A stretch of DNA of 64,000 nt from Bacteroidales bacterium (GTDB lineage: Bacteria; Bacteroidota; Bacteroidia; Bacteroidales; UBA932). The stretch is taken from assembly GCA_017549505.1 (NCBI GenBank), contig JAFYUS010000054.1, positions 1 through 64,000 of the forward strand, written 5' to 3'. Shown in pieces: positions 34,909 through 42,517 of the stretch; within the stretch, counting starts at the first letter, position 1; the number at the start of each line of letters is the position of its first letter. The position numbers were made by a program, and so were the translations under genes. The notes beneath the pieces were generated by a model. The model ran no database searches. It was not told the origin of the DNA and saw only the letters and a program-made list of their open reading frames with translations.

Positions 34909-37900
34909 ATGAACAACCGTATCATTACCCTCTTCCTGATGCTGTCGACAGCCGCTCTGTCAGCCCAGGACAAGCCTTTTCTGGAAGACATTCCTTATTA
35001 TGTAGAGAACCTTTCGGTTTTCGAACTCAATCAGGAGGACAGCCGTGCGCACCATATCCCGGACAAAAGCATTTCCTTGAACGGACAATGGAAGTTCAGG
35101 TATGCCGAGACGCCTGCTGAAATCCCTTCGGATTTCTTCAAGACGGGTTATAATGACAGGAAATGGGACAATATACAGGTTCCTTCAAACTGGGAGATGC
35201 AGGGTTTCGGAGAACCTCTTTTCCGAAACATGACGACTCCTTTCCCTAATACCTTGCCTTCTACGATGCGTGATTCTCTTGAAAGAGTCATCGACGGCAG
35301 GATACCTGCGAGTGAAATGCAGAAGAGATGGGCTCGGTACCAGTTGTCAGGAGTAAGCCGTGATCCGTTCGCAGTCGAGGTACCGTATACTCCTGAATTC
35401 AATCCTACAGGTGCCTACAGGACCAGTTTTACGATTCCTTCATCGTGGAAAGGTGACAGAATCTTCCTGCGTCTCGAAAAGGTGGCTTCTGCATCATTCA
35501 TCTGGATCAACGGACAGCAGGTCGGCTACAACGAAGGTGCTCAGGAGCCTGCAGAGTATGATATCACGGATTATGTAAAGCCGGGAAAGAACTTCCTCTC
35601 TGTCCTTGTCCTGAAATACAGCGACGGCTATTATCTTGAAACACAGGATTATTGGAGGCTTGCCGGCATCTTTGATGACGTATGGGTGTTCGCGACGCCG
35701 CAGGCGCGCATCTTCGACTGGCAGGTCATCACGGACTTCGACAAGAGCTATACGGACTCAGAACTTGACATAACCGTGGATGTACGTGGTTATAATCCTG
35801 CTTCAGAGAGTTATACGGTTACGGCTGAAGTCAGCCGTAACGGCCGCATGGCCGCGGCCATGACCGGCGGTCCGTTCGTGCTGAAGCAGAACGGAAAGCA
35901 TACGGTAAAGCTTCATTCTCTGGTAAAGTCACCTGACAAATGGACTTCGGAGACTCCGGACCTCTATGACATGACCCTCATCCTTTCTGATGATGCAGGC
36001 AATGTGGTGGACAAGGTCACCAAACGTATCGGCTTCAAGAAGACCGAGATAATCGACGGAGTATTCTATCTCAACGGAGTCGCCCTGAAAGTAAACGCCC
36101 AGTGTTCGCACATGCAGCACCCGTCTACAGGCCATGTCATCACGGAAGATGTCATAAGGAAGGATATGGAAATACTCAAGCAGTTTGGCTTCAATGCAGT
36201 AAGGACATCGCATTATCCACCTGTCCACCGCTATCTCGAACTTGCAGATGAGTATGGTCTTTATGTCATCGACGAGACAGGAGATGAGGCACATGCTACA
36301 GAATATGTCAGCTCCATCCCTGAATTCAAGGAGATGTACAGGGAGAGGGTCAGAAGAATGGTGCTGCGCGACAGAAACCATGCATGCGTGCTTTTCTGGA
36401 GTGCAGGAAACGAGAGCGGAGAGGGCTTCCTTATCAATGAAGTGGTCAAGGAAGGCAGGAAATATGATCCTACAAGATTCTGGATGTATGGCGGCAATGC
36501 CGCCGTCCATCCGGCCGAAGACATCGTCGGCCCGCGCTATCCGTCCCCGATAGAGCATGAGTTCCGCTACGGATTCAAGCCACAGGACAAGCGTCCTTCA
36601 TTCATGGACGAGTATCTTTCTGTGGCAGGAAACGGTGGAGGCGGAATGGATGACTTCTGGAACGAGATATATGACCACCCGAGCCTGATGGGCGGTGCCA
36701 TATGGGATTTCGTCAGCGTCGGAATAGACCAGCCGGTGCGCACATTGAAAGACAAGTCTCCATACGATACTCCGGCAAACATCATGGGACGTGCAAGACT
36801 CGTGTCCGGTCCTTCAGGAAAGGCTATAGACTTCAACAGGCAGGACCAGTGGGTACAGGTCTACAATGCAGACAATGTCGAGATATCAGGAGACAAGCTG
36901 ACTCTGACTCTTGACATATATCCTCGCAGCTACAATGCCAGCGGTGGATACATGATCAACAAAGGAAGCAACCAGTACGGTCTCAGGCAGAACGGAAAGG
37001 ACAAGCTTGAATTCTATATCGATACAGGCCGCAGGGAACTTCTGAGTGTCGATCTTCCTTCAGACTGGCAGGACAGGTGGCACAATGTCACTGCTGTCTA
37101 TGACGGTGCGGAAATGACCATTTATATCGACGGCGAAAAAGCCGGCAGCAGGCCGGCAAGAGGCCGGATACGCAATCTTCCGCTTTCACTCTGCATCGGC
37201 AGGGATGAGGAAAGATGCGGACAGGAGACCATCTATACCTGCGATGCGATCATTGACAATGTCGGTATCTTTGATAGGGCTGTATGGCCTGCAGATGGAT
37301 TCAATGCCGAAGATGCAGTCCTCTGGCTCGATTTCGAAGAAGAAGGCGGCGAAGGAATGTTCTGGTCTTATGGAGTGGGAGCTAGAACTTATGGCAGCAT
37401 ATGGCCGGACAGGACTCCTCAGCCGGAGATGTGGCAGATGAAGAAGAGCGTCCAGCCTCTTTCATTCAGTCTTCTGGATCCCGAAAAAGGAATAGTCGAA
37501 GTCTGGAACAGGAACCATTTCATAAATGCGGATTTCTATAGGACTTATTGGAAGATAACTGCTGATAATGAAGTAGTTGCATCCGGAGAAACAGCCCTTG
37601 ACGTTGCTCCTTTGTCACGCTCTGTGGTAAAGATCCCTTATTCAAAGCCTTTAATTGTTCCCGGTAAGGAATACAGGCTGGAGATAAGCTCAGTCTTAAG
37701 GAAGGACGAAGTCTGGGCCAAGGCCGGACATGAGGTATCATGGGAGCAGTTCGAGCTCAAGGACTGGAACAGGCCTGCAGAAAAGGCTTGCCGTACAGCA
37801 GGAGAAGTTGCTGTTACGGAAACAGACGGAAAGGTCGTTCTGGCAGGAAACGGATTCTCATATTCTTTTGACAAGTCGACAGGTGAACTTGTTTCCATCA

Positions 37901-38769
37901 TGTCGGATGGTCGAGAGATCCTCACCAGGGCGGTGACGCTGAATGTGTGGAGAGCACCGCTTGCCAATGAGGTGGACGGCTGGAACGCATATAGCGGAGG
38001 AGCAATAAATGCATCAGGATACGGCGGCATCGGACATTCAAATGTCCTCGCCGCCCATTACTACTCCGCAGGACTGGATAATCTGGGTCATGCAGTAGCC
38101 TCTGTGAATGTCCGCGAGTTCGACGGAGGAGCGGCTGTAGACGTGCGTGAGCTTGTGCTTCTCGACGGCGGACAGGGAGAGACACGTCAGCTCGACCAGT
38201 ACATCAGCGGAATGGCTTTCGACGGCTTCGAAAGCACATGGAGGTACATCGTATACGGCGATGGAACGCTGACCATCCGTCATATCATAAAGCCGCAGGG
38301 CACCATGCCTGCATGGCTTCCTCGTCTGGGAGTCACATTGGGTCTGGACGGCGCTTACAGCAATGTGGAATGGCACGGAAGAGGCCCGCAGGCCAATTAT
38401 CCGGACCGCAAGAGCGGCTACCGCCTCGGCATATGGAAGACCTCGGTCGAAGATATGTACGAACCATATCTCATACCGCAGGACTACGGACTGAGGACAG
38501 ACAACAGATGGGTGAGGATGACGGATGCCGAAGGCCGGGGTGTGGAATTCTCGGTCGACGAGCCGTTCAACTTCAATGCCTACAATTATTCAACGGAAAA
38601 CCTGACGAAGGCAGTCTACACATACCAGCTCCAGAAGACAGATGATATAACCTTCAACCTTGATTACGCGACTTCCGGAGTAGGCTGTACGGCACGAGGC
38701 ATATTCAACTCATACAGAGTCTACCCTCAGGCCTGTGAAAGAACCATAACCGTCAGGCTTATTCGCTAG
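34909..38769 (+). CDS. GH2 beta-galactosidase-type enzyme with inserted LamG domain
   Basis: A 1286-residue secreted protein; signal MNNRIITLFLMLSTAALSAQ from ATG 34909. LacZ-type layout: jelly roll (SLNGQWKFRYAETP, VPSNWEMQGFGEPLF), Ig domain, TIM barrel with VRTSHYPP, LFWSAGNESGEG (acid/base Glu near residue 503) and FMDEYLSVAGNG (nucleophile Glu near 567), and a C-terminal beta-supersandwich (WHGRGPQANYPDRK). A LamG/concanavalin-like domain (~residues 620-805) is inserted after the barrel (GGAIWDFVSVGIDQPV) and before SIWPDRTPQPEMW, where LacZ runs on directly. Substrate is not readable. It follows rsmA by 63 nt and leads a GH63-like gene by 23 nt. Confidence 0.92.
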   Translation: MNNRIITLFLMLSTAALSAQDKPFLEDIPYYVENLSVFELNQEDSRAHHIPDKSISLNGQWKFRYAETPAEIPSDFFKTGYNDRKWDNIQVPSNWEMQGFGEPLFRNMTTPFPNTLPSTMRDSLERVIDGRIPASEMQKRWARYQLSGVSRDPFAVEVPYTPEFNPTGAYRTSFTIPSSWKGDRIFLRLEKVASASFIWINGQQVGYNEGAQEPAEYDITDYVKPGKNFLSVLVLKYSDGYYLETQDYWRLAGIFDDVWVFATPQARIFDWQVITDFDKSYTDSELDITVDVRGYNPASESYTVTAEVSRNGRMAAAMTGGPFVLKQNGKHTVKLHSLVKSPDKWTSETPDLYDMTLILSDDAGNVVDKVTKRIGFKKTEIIDGVFYLNGVALKVNAQCSHMQHPSTGHVITEDVIRKDMEILKQFGFNAVRTSHYPPVHRYLELADEYGLYVIDETGDEAHATEYVSSIPEFKEMYRERVRRMVLRDRNHACVLFWSAGNESGEGFLINEVVKEGRKYDPTRFWMYGGNAAVHPAEDIVGPRYPSPIEHEFRYGFKPQDKRPSFMDEYLSVAGNGGGGMDDFWNEIYDHPSLMGGAIWDFVSVGIDQPVRTLKDKSPYDTPANIMGRARLVSGPSGKAIDFNRQDQWVQVYNADNVEISGDKLTLTLDIYPRSYNASGGYMINKGSNQYGLRQNGKDKLEFYIDTGRRELLSVDLPSDWQDRWHNVTAVYDGAEMTIYIDGEKAGSRPARGRIRNLPLSLCIGRDEERCGQETIYTCDAIIDNVGIFDRAVWPADGFNAEDAVLWLDFEEEGGEGMFWSYGVGARTYGSIWPDRTPQPEMWQMKKSVQPLSFSLLDPEKGIVEVWNRNHFINADFYRTYWKITADNEVVASGETALDVAPLSRSVVKIPYSKPLIVPGKEYRLEISSVLRKDEVWAKAGHEVSWEQFELKDWNRPAEKACRTAGEVAVTETDGKVVLAGNGFSYSFDKSTGELVSIMSDGREILTRAVTLNVWRAPLANEVDGWNAYSGGAINASGYGGIGHSNVLAAHYYSAGLDNLGHAVASVNVREFDGGAAVDVRELVLLDGGQGETRQLDQYISGMAFDGFESTWRYIVYGDGTLTIRHIIKPQGTMPAWLPRLGVTLGLDGAYSNVEWHGRGPQANYPDRKSGYRLGIWKTSVEDMYEPYLIPQDYGLRTDNRWVRMTDAEGRGVEFSVDEPFNFNAYNYSTENLTKAVYTYQLQKTDDITFNLDYATSGVGCTARGIFNSYRVYPQACERTITVRLIR

Positions 38770-38792
38770 GAAAAAATAACAAGACGACTCAT

Positions 38793-40679
38793 ATGAAATA
38801 CAAGGCTTTGATTTTCCTTTTGTCGTGTCTGCTGCCGGGAGGGTGCTTATATGGGCAGTCTCCCCGAAACATCAGGACCGACGAATACAGGCAGCTTCAG
38901 GAGAAGCTGTGTACAGGATGGAACACATGGTACAACAACAACCTTATCTCCCATGTCCTTCTTCCGGAAGGATTGACGGTCAACATGTGCATAGCGACCG
39001 ATGACAACAGGAAGATGCTGAAGGAAGTCTTCAAGTCGGCAGACATAAACGGAAGGCCGGAAAGAGTGTTTCCGGGTCTGAGGTCGGAGGACGGCAGTTA
39101 TACGAGTCTCGATCTGTACTATGAAGACATGGAACTGAAGATAGAGACTGCTGTTGATGGTGAGGATTTCGTAGCTCTCATTACTCCCCGGCAGCCTTCG
39201 GAAAACGTACTCGTTGTGGAACTGGGCATGGCATACGGCCTTGATGGCATGGTCGGAAAGACAGGAGATAGACTGACTGCATTTTGTGGCGGAAGGGAAT
39301 GGACTGTTTCGTTGACAGGCCCGAACATTCAGAAGGAATATCTGACATCGACTGCACCTCGCCTGAATGTCCTTCTGGACGGGAAGCAGGCAGTCTATAC
39401 CGGTAAGGAGCGTACTCTGGAACAGATAGAGGATATTATCGCGTCAGGAAGAGAAGCCCTTGCGCATCGTGTCGGATCATATGGAGACATGTCGGATGCG
39501 TTCCTTTCCATGCAGACCATTCTTGCATGGAACACCATCTATGATGCCCCAAACGACAGAGCGATAACTCCTGTCAGCAGAAACTGGAATCAGGGATGGG
39601 GAGGATATGTGCTCTTCGACTGGGATACATATTTCGCAGCCTACATGTTTTCTCTGTTCAACAAGGAACTGGCATATGCGAATGCCATCGAGATAACTAA
39701 AGCCATAACTCCGGAAGGCTTCATACCTAACTTCCAGTCTGTCAGCGGATATGTCAAGGATGGAAACACCTCTTCATGGGACAGGTCACAGCCTCCTGTC
39801 GGAAGCAAGATAATCTGGGAGATTTATTCCCGATATGGAGAGAAGTGGTTCCTTGAGGAAGTCTATGACGAACTCATTACATGGAACAGATGGTGGGACA
39901 GGAAACGTAACAATAAGGGTTACCTTGCATGGGGAAGCCATTTTGTAAGGGACGGTGCGGATATCAGCGAAGGCCTTCAGGGTGCCATGTATGAGTCCGG
40001 TCTGGACAATTCACCTATGTATGACGGAGTGCCGATGAATGAGGATTGTCTTATGGAACTTGCTGATGTCGGACTGATCAGCATGTATATTATGGATTGC
40101 AATATCTTGAAGGAGATTGCTTTGGTCCTGGGACATAAGAAAGACGCAAAGGAACTCTCAAAGCGTTCTGAATCATACTCAAAGGCATTGGAAACTCTTT
40201 GGGATGAAGAGACGGGAATATACCGCAACAAGAGGCTGGATACAGGGGAATTCAGTCCTGCATTGTCGCCTACGAACTTCTATCCGATGCTGGCAGGATG
40301 TCCTGAAAGGCATGTAGAAAGGATGATAAATGAGCATTATTTCAATCCTGAAGAATTCCATGGCGAATACATACTCCCATCCATAGCCCGCAATTGTCCG
40401 GGTTTCTCCGATAACGATTACTGGAGAGGCCGCGTATGGGGACCGATGAACTTCCTTGTATATCTTGGTATGCAGAACTATGACATCGCGGATGCCAGAA
40501 AGGATCTTATCGACAAGTCATATAACCTGCTGATGAAGAACTGGAAGAAGAACGGTGGTATCTTCGAAAACTACAACTCCGTAACAGGAGAAGGCGACGA
40601 CGTCTACAATGCGGACGGCTTCTACCATTGGGGCGCTCTCCTGACCTTTATGGGTTTCCTCGAAGCTGAAGCTATCTGA
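38793..40679 (+). CDS. GH63-like glycosidase, secreted
   Basis: A 628-residue protein with signal MKYKALIFLLSCLLPGGC (possible lipobox). The (alpha/alpha)6 barrel (~230-625) shows LFDWDTYFAAYMFSL, SWDRSQPPVGSKIIWEIY, ESGLDNSPMYDG and DYWRGRVWGPMNFLVYLG, the segments conserved in GH63 alpha-glucosidase/mannosylglycerate-hydrolase relatives. Residues ~30-220 form a beta-sandwich N-domain. The family inverts alpha-glucosidic bonds; the Asp of SGLDNSP is the usual catalytic acid. It is coupled to the GH2 gene, so the pair probably takes apart one oligosaccharide. Confidence 0.87.
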   Translation: MKYKALIFLLSCLLPGGCLYGQSPRNIRTDEYRQLQEKLCTGWNTWYNNNLISHVLLPEGLTVNMCIATDDNRKMLKEVFKSADINGRPERVFPGLRSEDGSYTSLDLYYEDMELKIETAVDGEDFVALITPRQPSENVLVVELGMAYGLDGMVGKTGDRLTAFCGGREWTVSLTGPNIQKEYLTSTAPRLNVLLDGKQAVYTGKERTLEQIEDIIASGREALAHRVGSYGDMSDAFLSMQTILAWNTIYDAPNDRAITPVSRNWNQGWGGYVLFDWDTYFAAYMFSLFNKELAYANAIEITKAITPEGFIPNFQSVSGYVKDGNTSSWDRSQPPVGSKIIWEIYSRYGEKWFLEEVYDELITWNRWWDRKRNNKGYLAWGSHFVRDGADISEGLQGAMYESGLDNSPMYDGVPMNEDCLMELADVGLISMYIMDCNILKEIALVLGHKKDAKELSKRSESYSKALETLWDEETGIYRNKRLDTGEFSPALSPTNFYPMLAGCPERHVERMINEHYFNPEEFHGEYILPSIARNCPGFSDNDYWRGRVWGPMNFLVYLGMQNYDIADARKDLIDKSYNLLMKNWKKNGGIFENYNSVTGEGDDVYNADGFYHWGALLTFMGFLEAEAI

Positions 40680-40746
40680 TGAAATTGGTCGTAGCCGGCT
40701 TTTTCTTGACTACAAAATAGCACAAACACACAAAGTGTTAAATACT

Positions 40747-40804
40747 AATAACTTACGACGTTTAGGGTCGGCGAATTTACTGACCCTAAATGTCGTAAGT
40801 TATT
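40747..40804. repeat. Long inverted repeat with 23-bp arms after the GH63-like gene
   Basis: Arms at 40747-40769 and 40782-40804 match over 23 bp with a single G-T type difference, enclosing a 12-nt loop. Inner part: CGACGTTTAGGGTC with GACCCTAAATGTCG. It lies 68 nt after the GH63-like stop. There is no T-run, so it is either a 3' stability hairpin or a mobile palindrome. Confidence 0.7.
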
Positions 40805-40951
40805 GGCAGTAAGTGTTTTGAGCGTTTGGCGGATTACGCCACATATAGATGTCTTTCACAACTTTTGCCCAGATATACTTTCATAGTTTGATACAAAGTG
40901 CCAATTTTGCATATGATGTGACAGAAGATATCATTACTAAATACTATTATT

Positions 40952-41380
40952 ATGAAGAAGATCATTATCAGCATGGTTGCCATGCTTGCACCGCTTGCGG
41001 CTGCATTTGCACAGGACGTCGTTGGAAAATGGAAACTTGATGACGGTTCTGCTATCGTTGAGGTTTATAAGCAGGGAGATGCTTTCAACGGCAAGATCGT
41101 CTGGCTCCAGGATCCTACAGAACCGGACGGAAGTCCTGCAGTGGACACCAACAATCCGGATGCAAAGCTCCGTTCACGCAAGCTTATCGGTCTGAACATG
41201 CTCAGCGGCCTCAAGAAGAGCGGTGCTGAGTATACTGGAGGAAGCATCTATGATCCGGGTAACGGAAAGACCTACAACTGCTCGATGAAAGTAGAAGGCG
41301 ACGTACTCAAAGTACGAGGCTCTCTCGATAAAAAAGGTCTTCTCGGCAGGACCATGGACTGGTACCGCGTAAAGGAATAG
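40952..41380 (+). CDS. DUF2147 secreted protein
   Basis: A 142-residue protein with signal MKKIIISMVAMLAPLAAAFAQ. The body DVVGKWKLDDGSAIVEVYKQGDAFNGKIVWLQDP, GLNMLSGLKKSGAEYTGGSIYDPGNGKTYNCSMKVEGDVLKVRGSL and a C-terminal RTMDWYRV match DUF2147, small beta-barrel proteins of unknown function in the periplasm. It is monocistronic and convergent with the flavodoxin-like gene; the palindromic element at 41392-41500 separates them. Confidence 0.88.
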   Translation: MKKIIISMVAMLAPLAAAFAQDVVGKWKLDDGSAIVEVYKQGDAFNGKIVWLQDPTEPDGSPAVDTNNPDAKLRSRKLIGLNMLSGLKKSGAEYTGGSIYDPGNGKTYNCSMKVEGDVLKVRGSLDKKGLLGRTMDWYRVKE

Positions 41381-41391
41381 CCTGATTGCTA

Positions 41392-41500
41392 GCAAAATAA
41401 CCGGCAGGTATTGATGTAAGTGACATGCCACCCCCGGCTAGGGGGTGCCTGTCGAAAGACAGGCGGGGGTCACTGGAATCAAACCTGCCGGTTATTTTGC
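41392..41500. repeat. Structured repeat, CCACCCCCGGCTAGGGG family, copy 1
   Basis: Outer arms GCAAAATAACCGGCAGGT (41392-41409) and its exact complement (41483-41500) surround a core that starts ATTGATGTAAGTGACATG, continues CCACCCCCGGCTAGGGG and ends GCGGGGGTCACTGGAATCAA. A GAAA-capped hairpin (GCCTGTC/GACAGGC) sits in the middle. The core recurs at 50564-50717 with different outer arms. Here it separates convergent genes and could stop transcription both ways. Confidence 0.8.
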
Positions 41501-41515
41501 CGTAAGGTGAATGCT

Positions 41516-42160
41516 TTATCGTATGAAGTTGGTCATTACCGGCTTTTCCTTGACAGGGTCAGGGATACCGGCAGCCCTGCCGGCTTCTATGCATTTGAGA
41601 AGCCATGCCATGTTGCGGCCGAGTTCCCTCATGACCTGCATGCCTTCTTCGTCCTGACGCACCTGCTCCGGTGTGTTTCCATGTACCATGTTCCAGTATT
41701 TTGACGACACCACCGGCATGGACGAGATAGTGAAGTACTTGTTGATCTGATCGAAAGCAGCTGTGGTGCCTCCTCTGCGGGCGCTGACGATTCCGGCAGC
41801 AGGTTTGTAGCGGTAGACTGCTCCCTTGCCGTAGAAAGCACGGTCCATGAATGAGGTCAGCGCTCCCGAAAGGGCAGCGTAATGAACCGGACTTCCGAAT
41901 ACGAAGCCATCAGCTTCCTTTGCCTTTGTGATGAATTCATTGACTATGTCATCTATAACGCAGAGTCCGCTTGGCTTCTCGCCGTTCGGACCTCTTCTGC
42001 AGCATGCTCCGCATCCCAGGCAGCCTGAGATAGGCTTGGTTCCGAGCCAGAAGATTTCAGTTTCGATGCCCTCTGCATTGAGCTCCTTCTCCACCTCTGT
42101 CAGGGCGGTGTATGTGCAGCCCTCCTTATGCGGGCTTCCGTTTACAAGTATTACTTTCAT
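41516..42160 (-). CDS. Flavodoxin-fold NAD(P)H-dependent FMN reductase/oxidoreductase
   Basis: A 214-residue protein starting at ATG 42158-42160 (MKVILVNGSPHKEGCTYTAL). An upstream TTG frame extension overlaps the -7 box and is rejected. The flavin site is shown by NGSPHKEG and FGSPVHYAALSG; a Cys cluster CLGCGACCRRG (~57-67) followed by C75 suggests an iron-sulfur-flavoprotein-like relative. The family reduces FMN-linked substrates with NAD(P)H. Convergent with the DUF2147 gene; monocistronic. Confidence 0.88.
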   Translation of the reverse strand: MKVILVNGSPHKEGCTYTALTEVEKELNAEGIETEIFWLGTKPISGCLGCGACCRRGPNGEKPSGLCVIDDIVNEFITKAKEADGFVFGSPVHYAALSGALTSFMDRAFYGKGAVYRYKPAAGIVSARRGGTTAAFDQINKYFTISSMPVVSSKYWNMVHGNTPEQVRQDEEGMQVMRELGRNMAWLLKCIEAGRAAGIPDPVKEKPVMTNFIR

Positions 42161-42184
42161 GGGTTTCTTATGTTGTTCAACCGA

Positions 42185-42192
42185 CAAATATA
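42185..42192 (-). promoter_or_regulatory. -7 box of the flavodoxin-fold gene
   Basis: Minus-strand TATATTTG, exact match to TAnnTTTG, ending 24 nt before the ATG. No TTG lies at the -33 distance. Confidence 0.5.
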
Positions 42193-42275
42193 CAGAATAT
42201 TATTGACTGTAATACATCCGAACCCACATGGTGGGCTGATATAGTGTAATTAAATCAAACTGCATAATCATAGTT

Positions 42276-42388
42276 ACCTCCGTGACACGATTCGCCTTTT
42301 CTATGTTACGGAAGTGTCAAAAACAAATCATTTTGAGTCACTTTAGTGACCTCCGTGACATAGATTTTTGAATTTATGTCACGGAGGT
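42276..42388. repeat. Paired 40-bp palindromes with 73-bp period, locus 1
   Basis: Unit 1 (42276-42315) has arms ACCTCCGTGACA and TGTTACGGAAGT; unit 2 (42349-42388) has ACCTCCGTGACA and TGTCACGGAGGT, perfectly complementary over 14 bp. Each unit is 40 nt, the spacer is 33 nt, and the start-to-start period is 73 nt. Locus 2 (52115-52227) has the same numbers with related arms. It lies in the 357-bp intergenic region between the EF-G2-like gene and the flavodoxin-fold gene; nothing else is recognised there apart from their promoter and terminator. Confidence 0.8.
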
Positions 42389-42445
42389 TAATCTTCATTA
42401 CTATATTAACCGTTAAGCATTTTTGCAAAACATCACATTGGGCAA

Positions 42446-42490
42446 AATTAAAGAAGCCGGCCCATTAGGGGTCGGCTTCGATCTTTAATT
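42446..42490 (-). terminator. Terminator of the EF-G2 gene
   Basis: GAAGCCGGCCC (42453-42463) pairs with GGGTCGGCTTC (42469-42479) and is extended by ATTAAA/TTTAAT flanks. Read on the minus strand, the hairpin is followed by TTTAATTTT. It lies 28 nt beyond the EF-G2 stop. Confidence 0.7.
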
Positions 42491-42517
42491 GACTTATATA
42501 AAGGTCTGTTTAAACTT

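Noticed and set aside
42276-42388. Direct repeats with a spacer as a minimal CRISPR array
   Set aside because: Only two repeat units per locus, each a self-contained palindrome with a variable centre; repeats are not identical and no cas genes are nearby.
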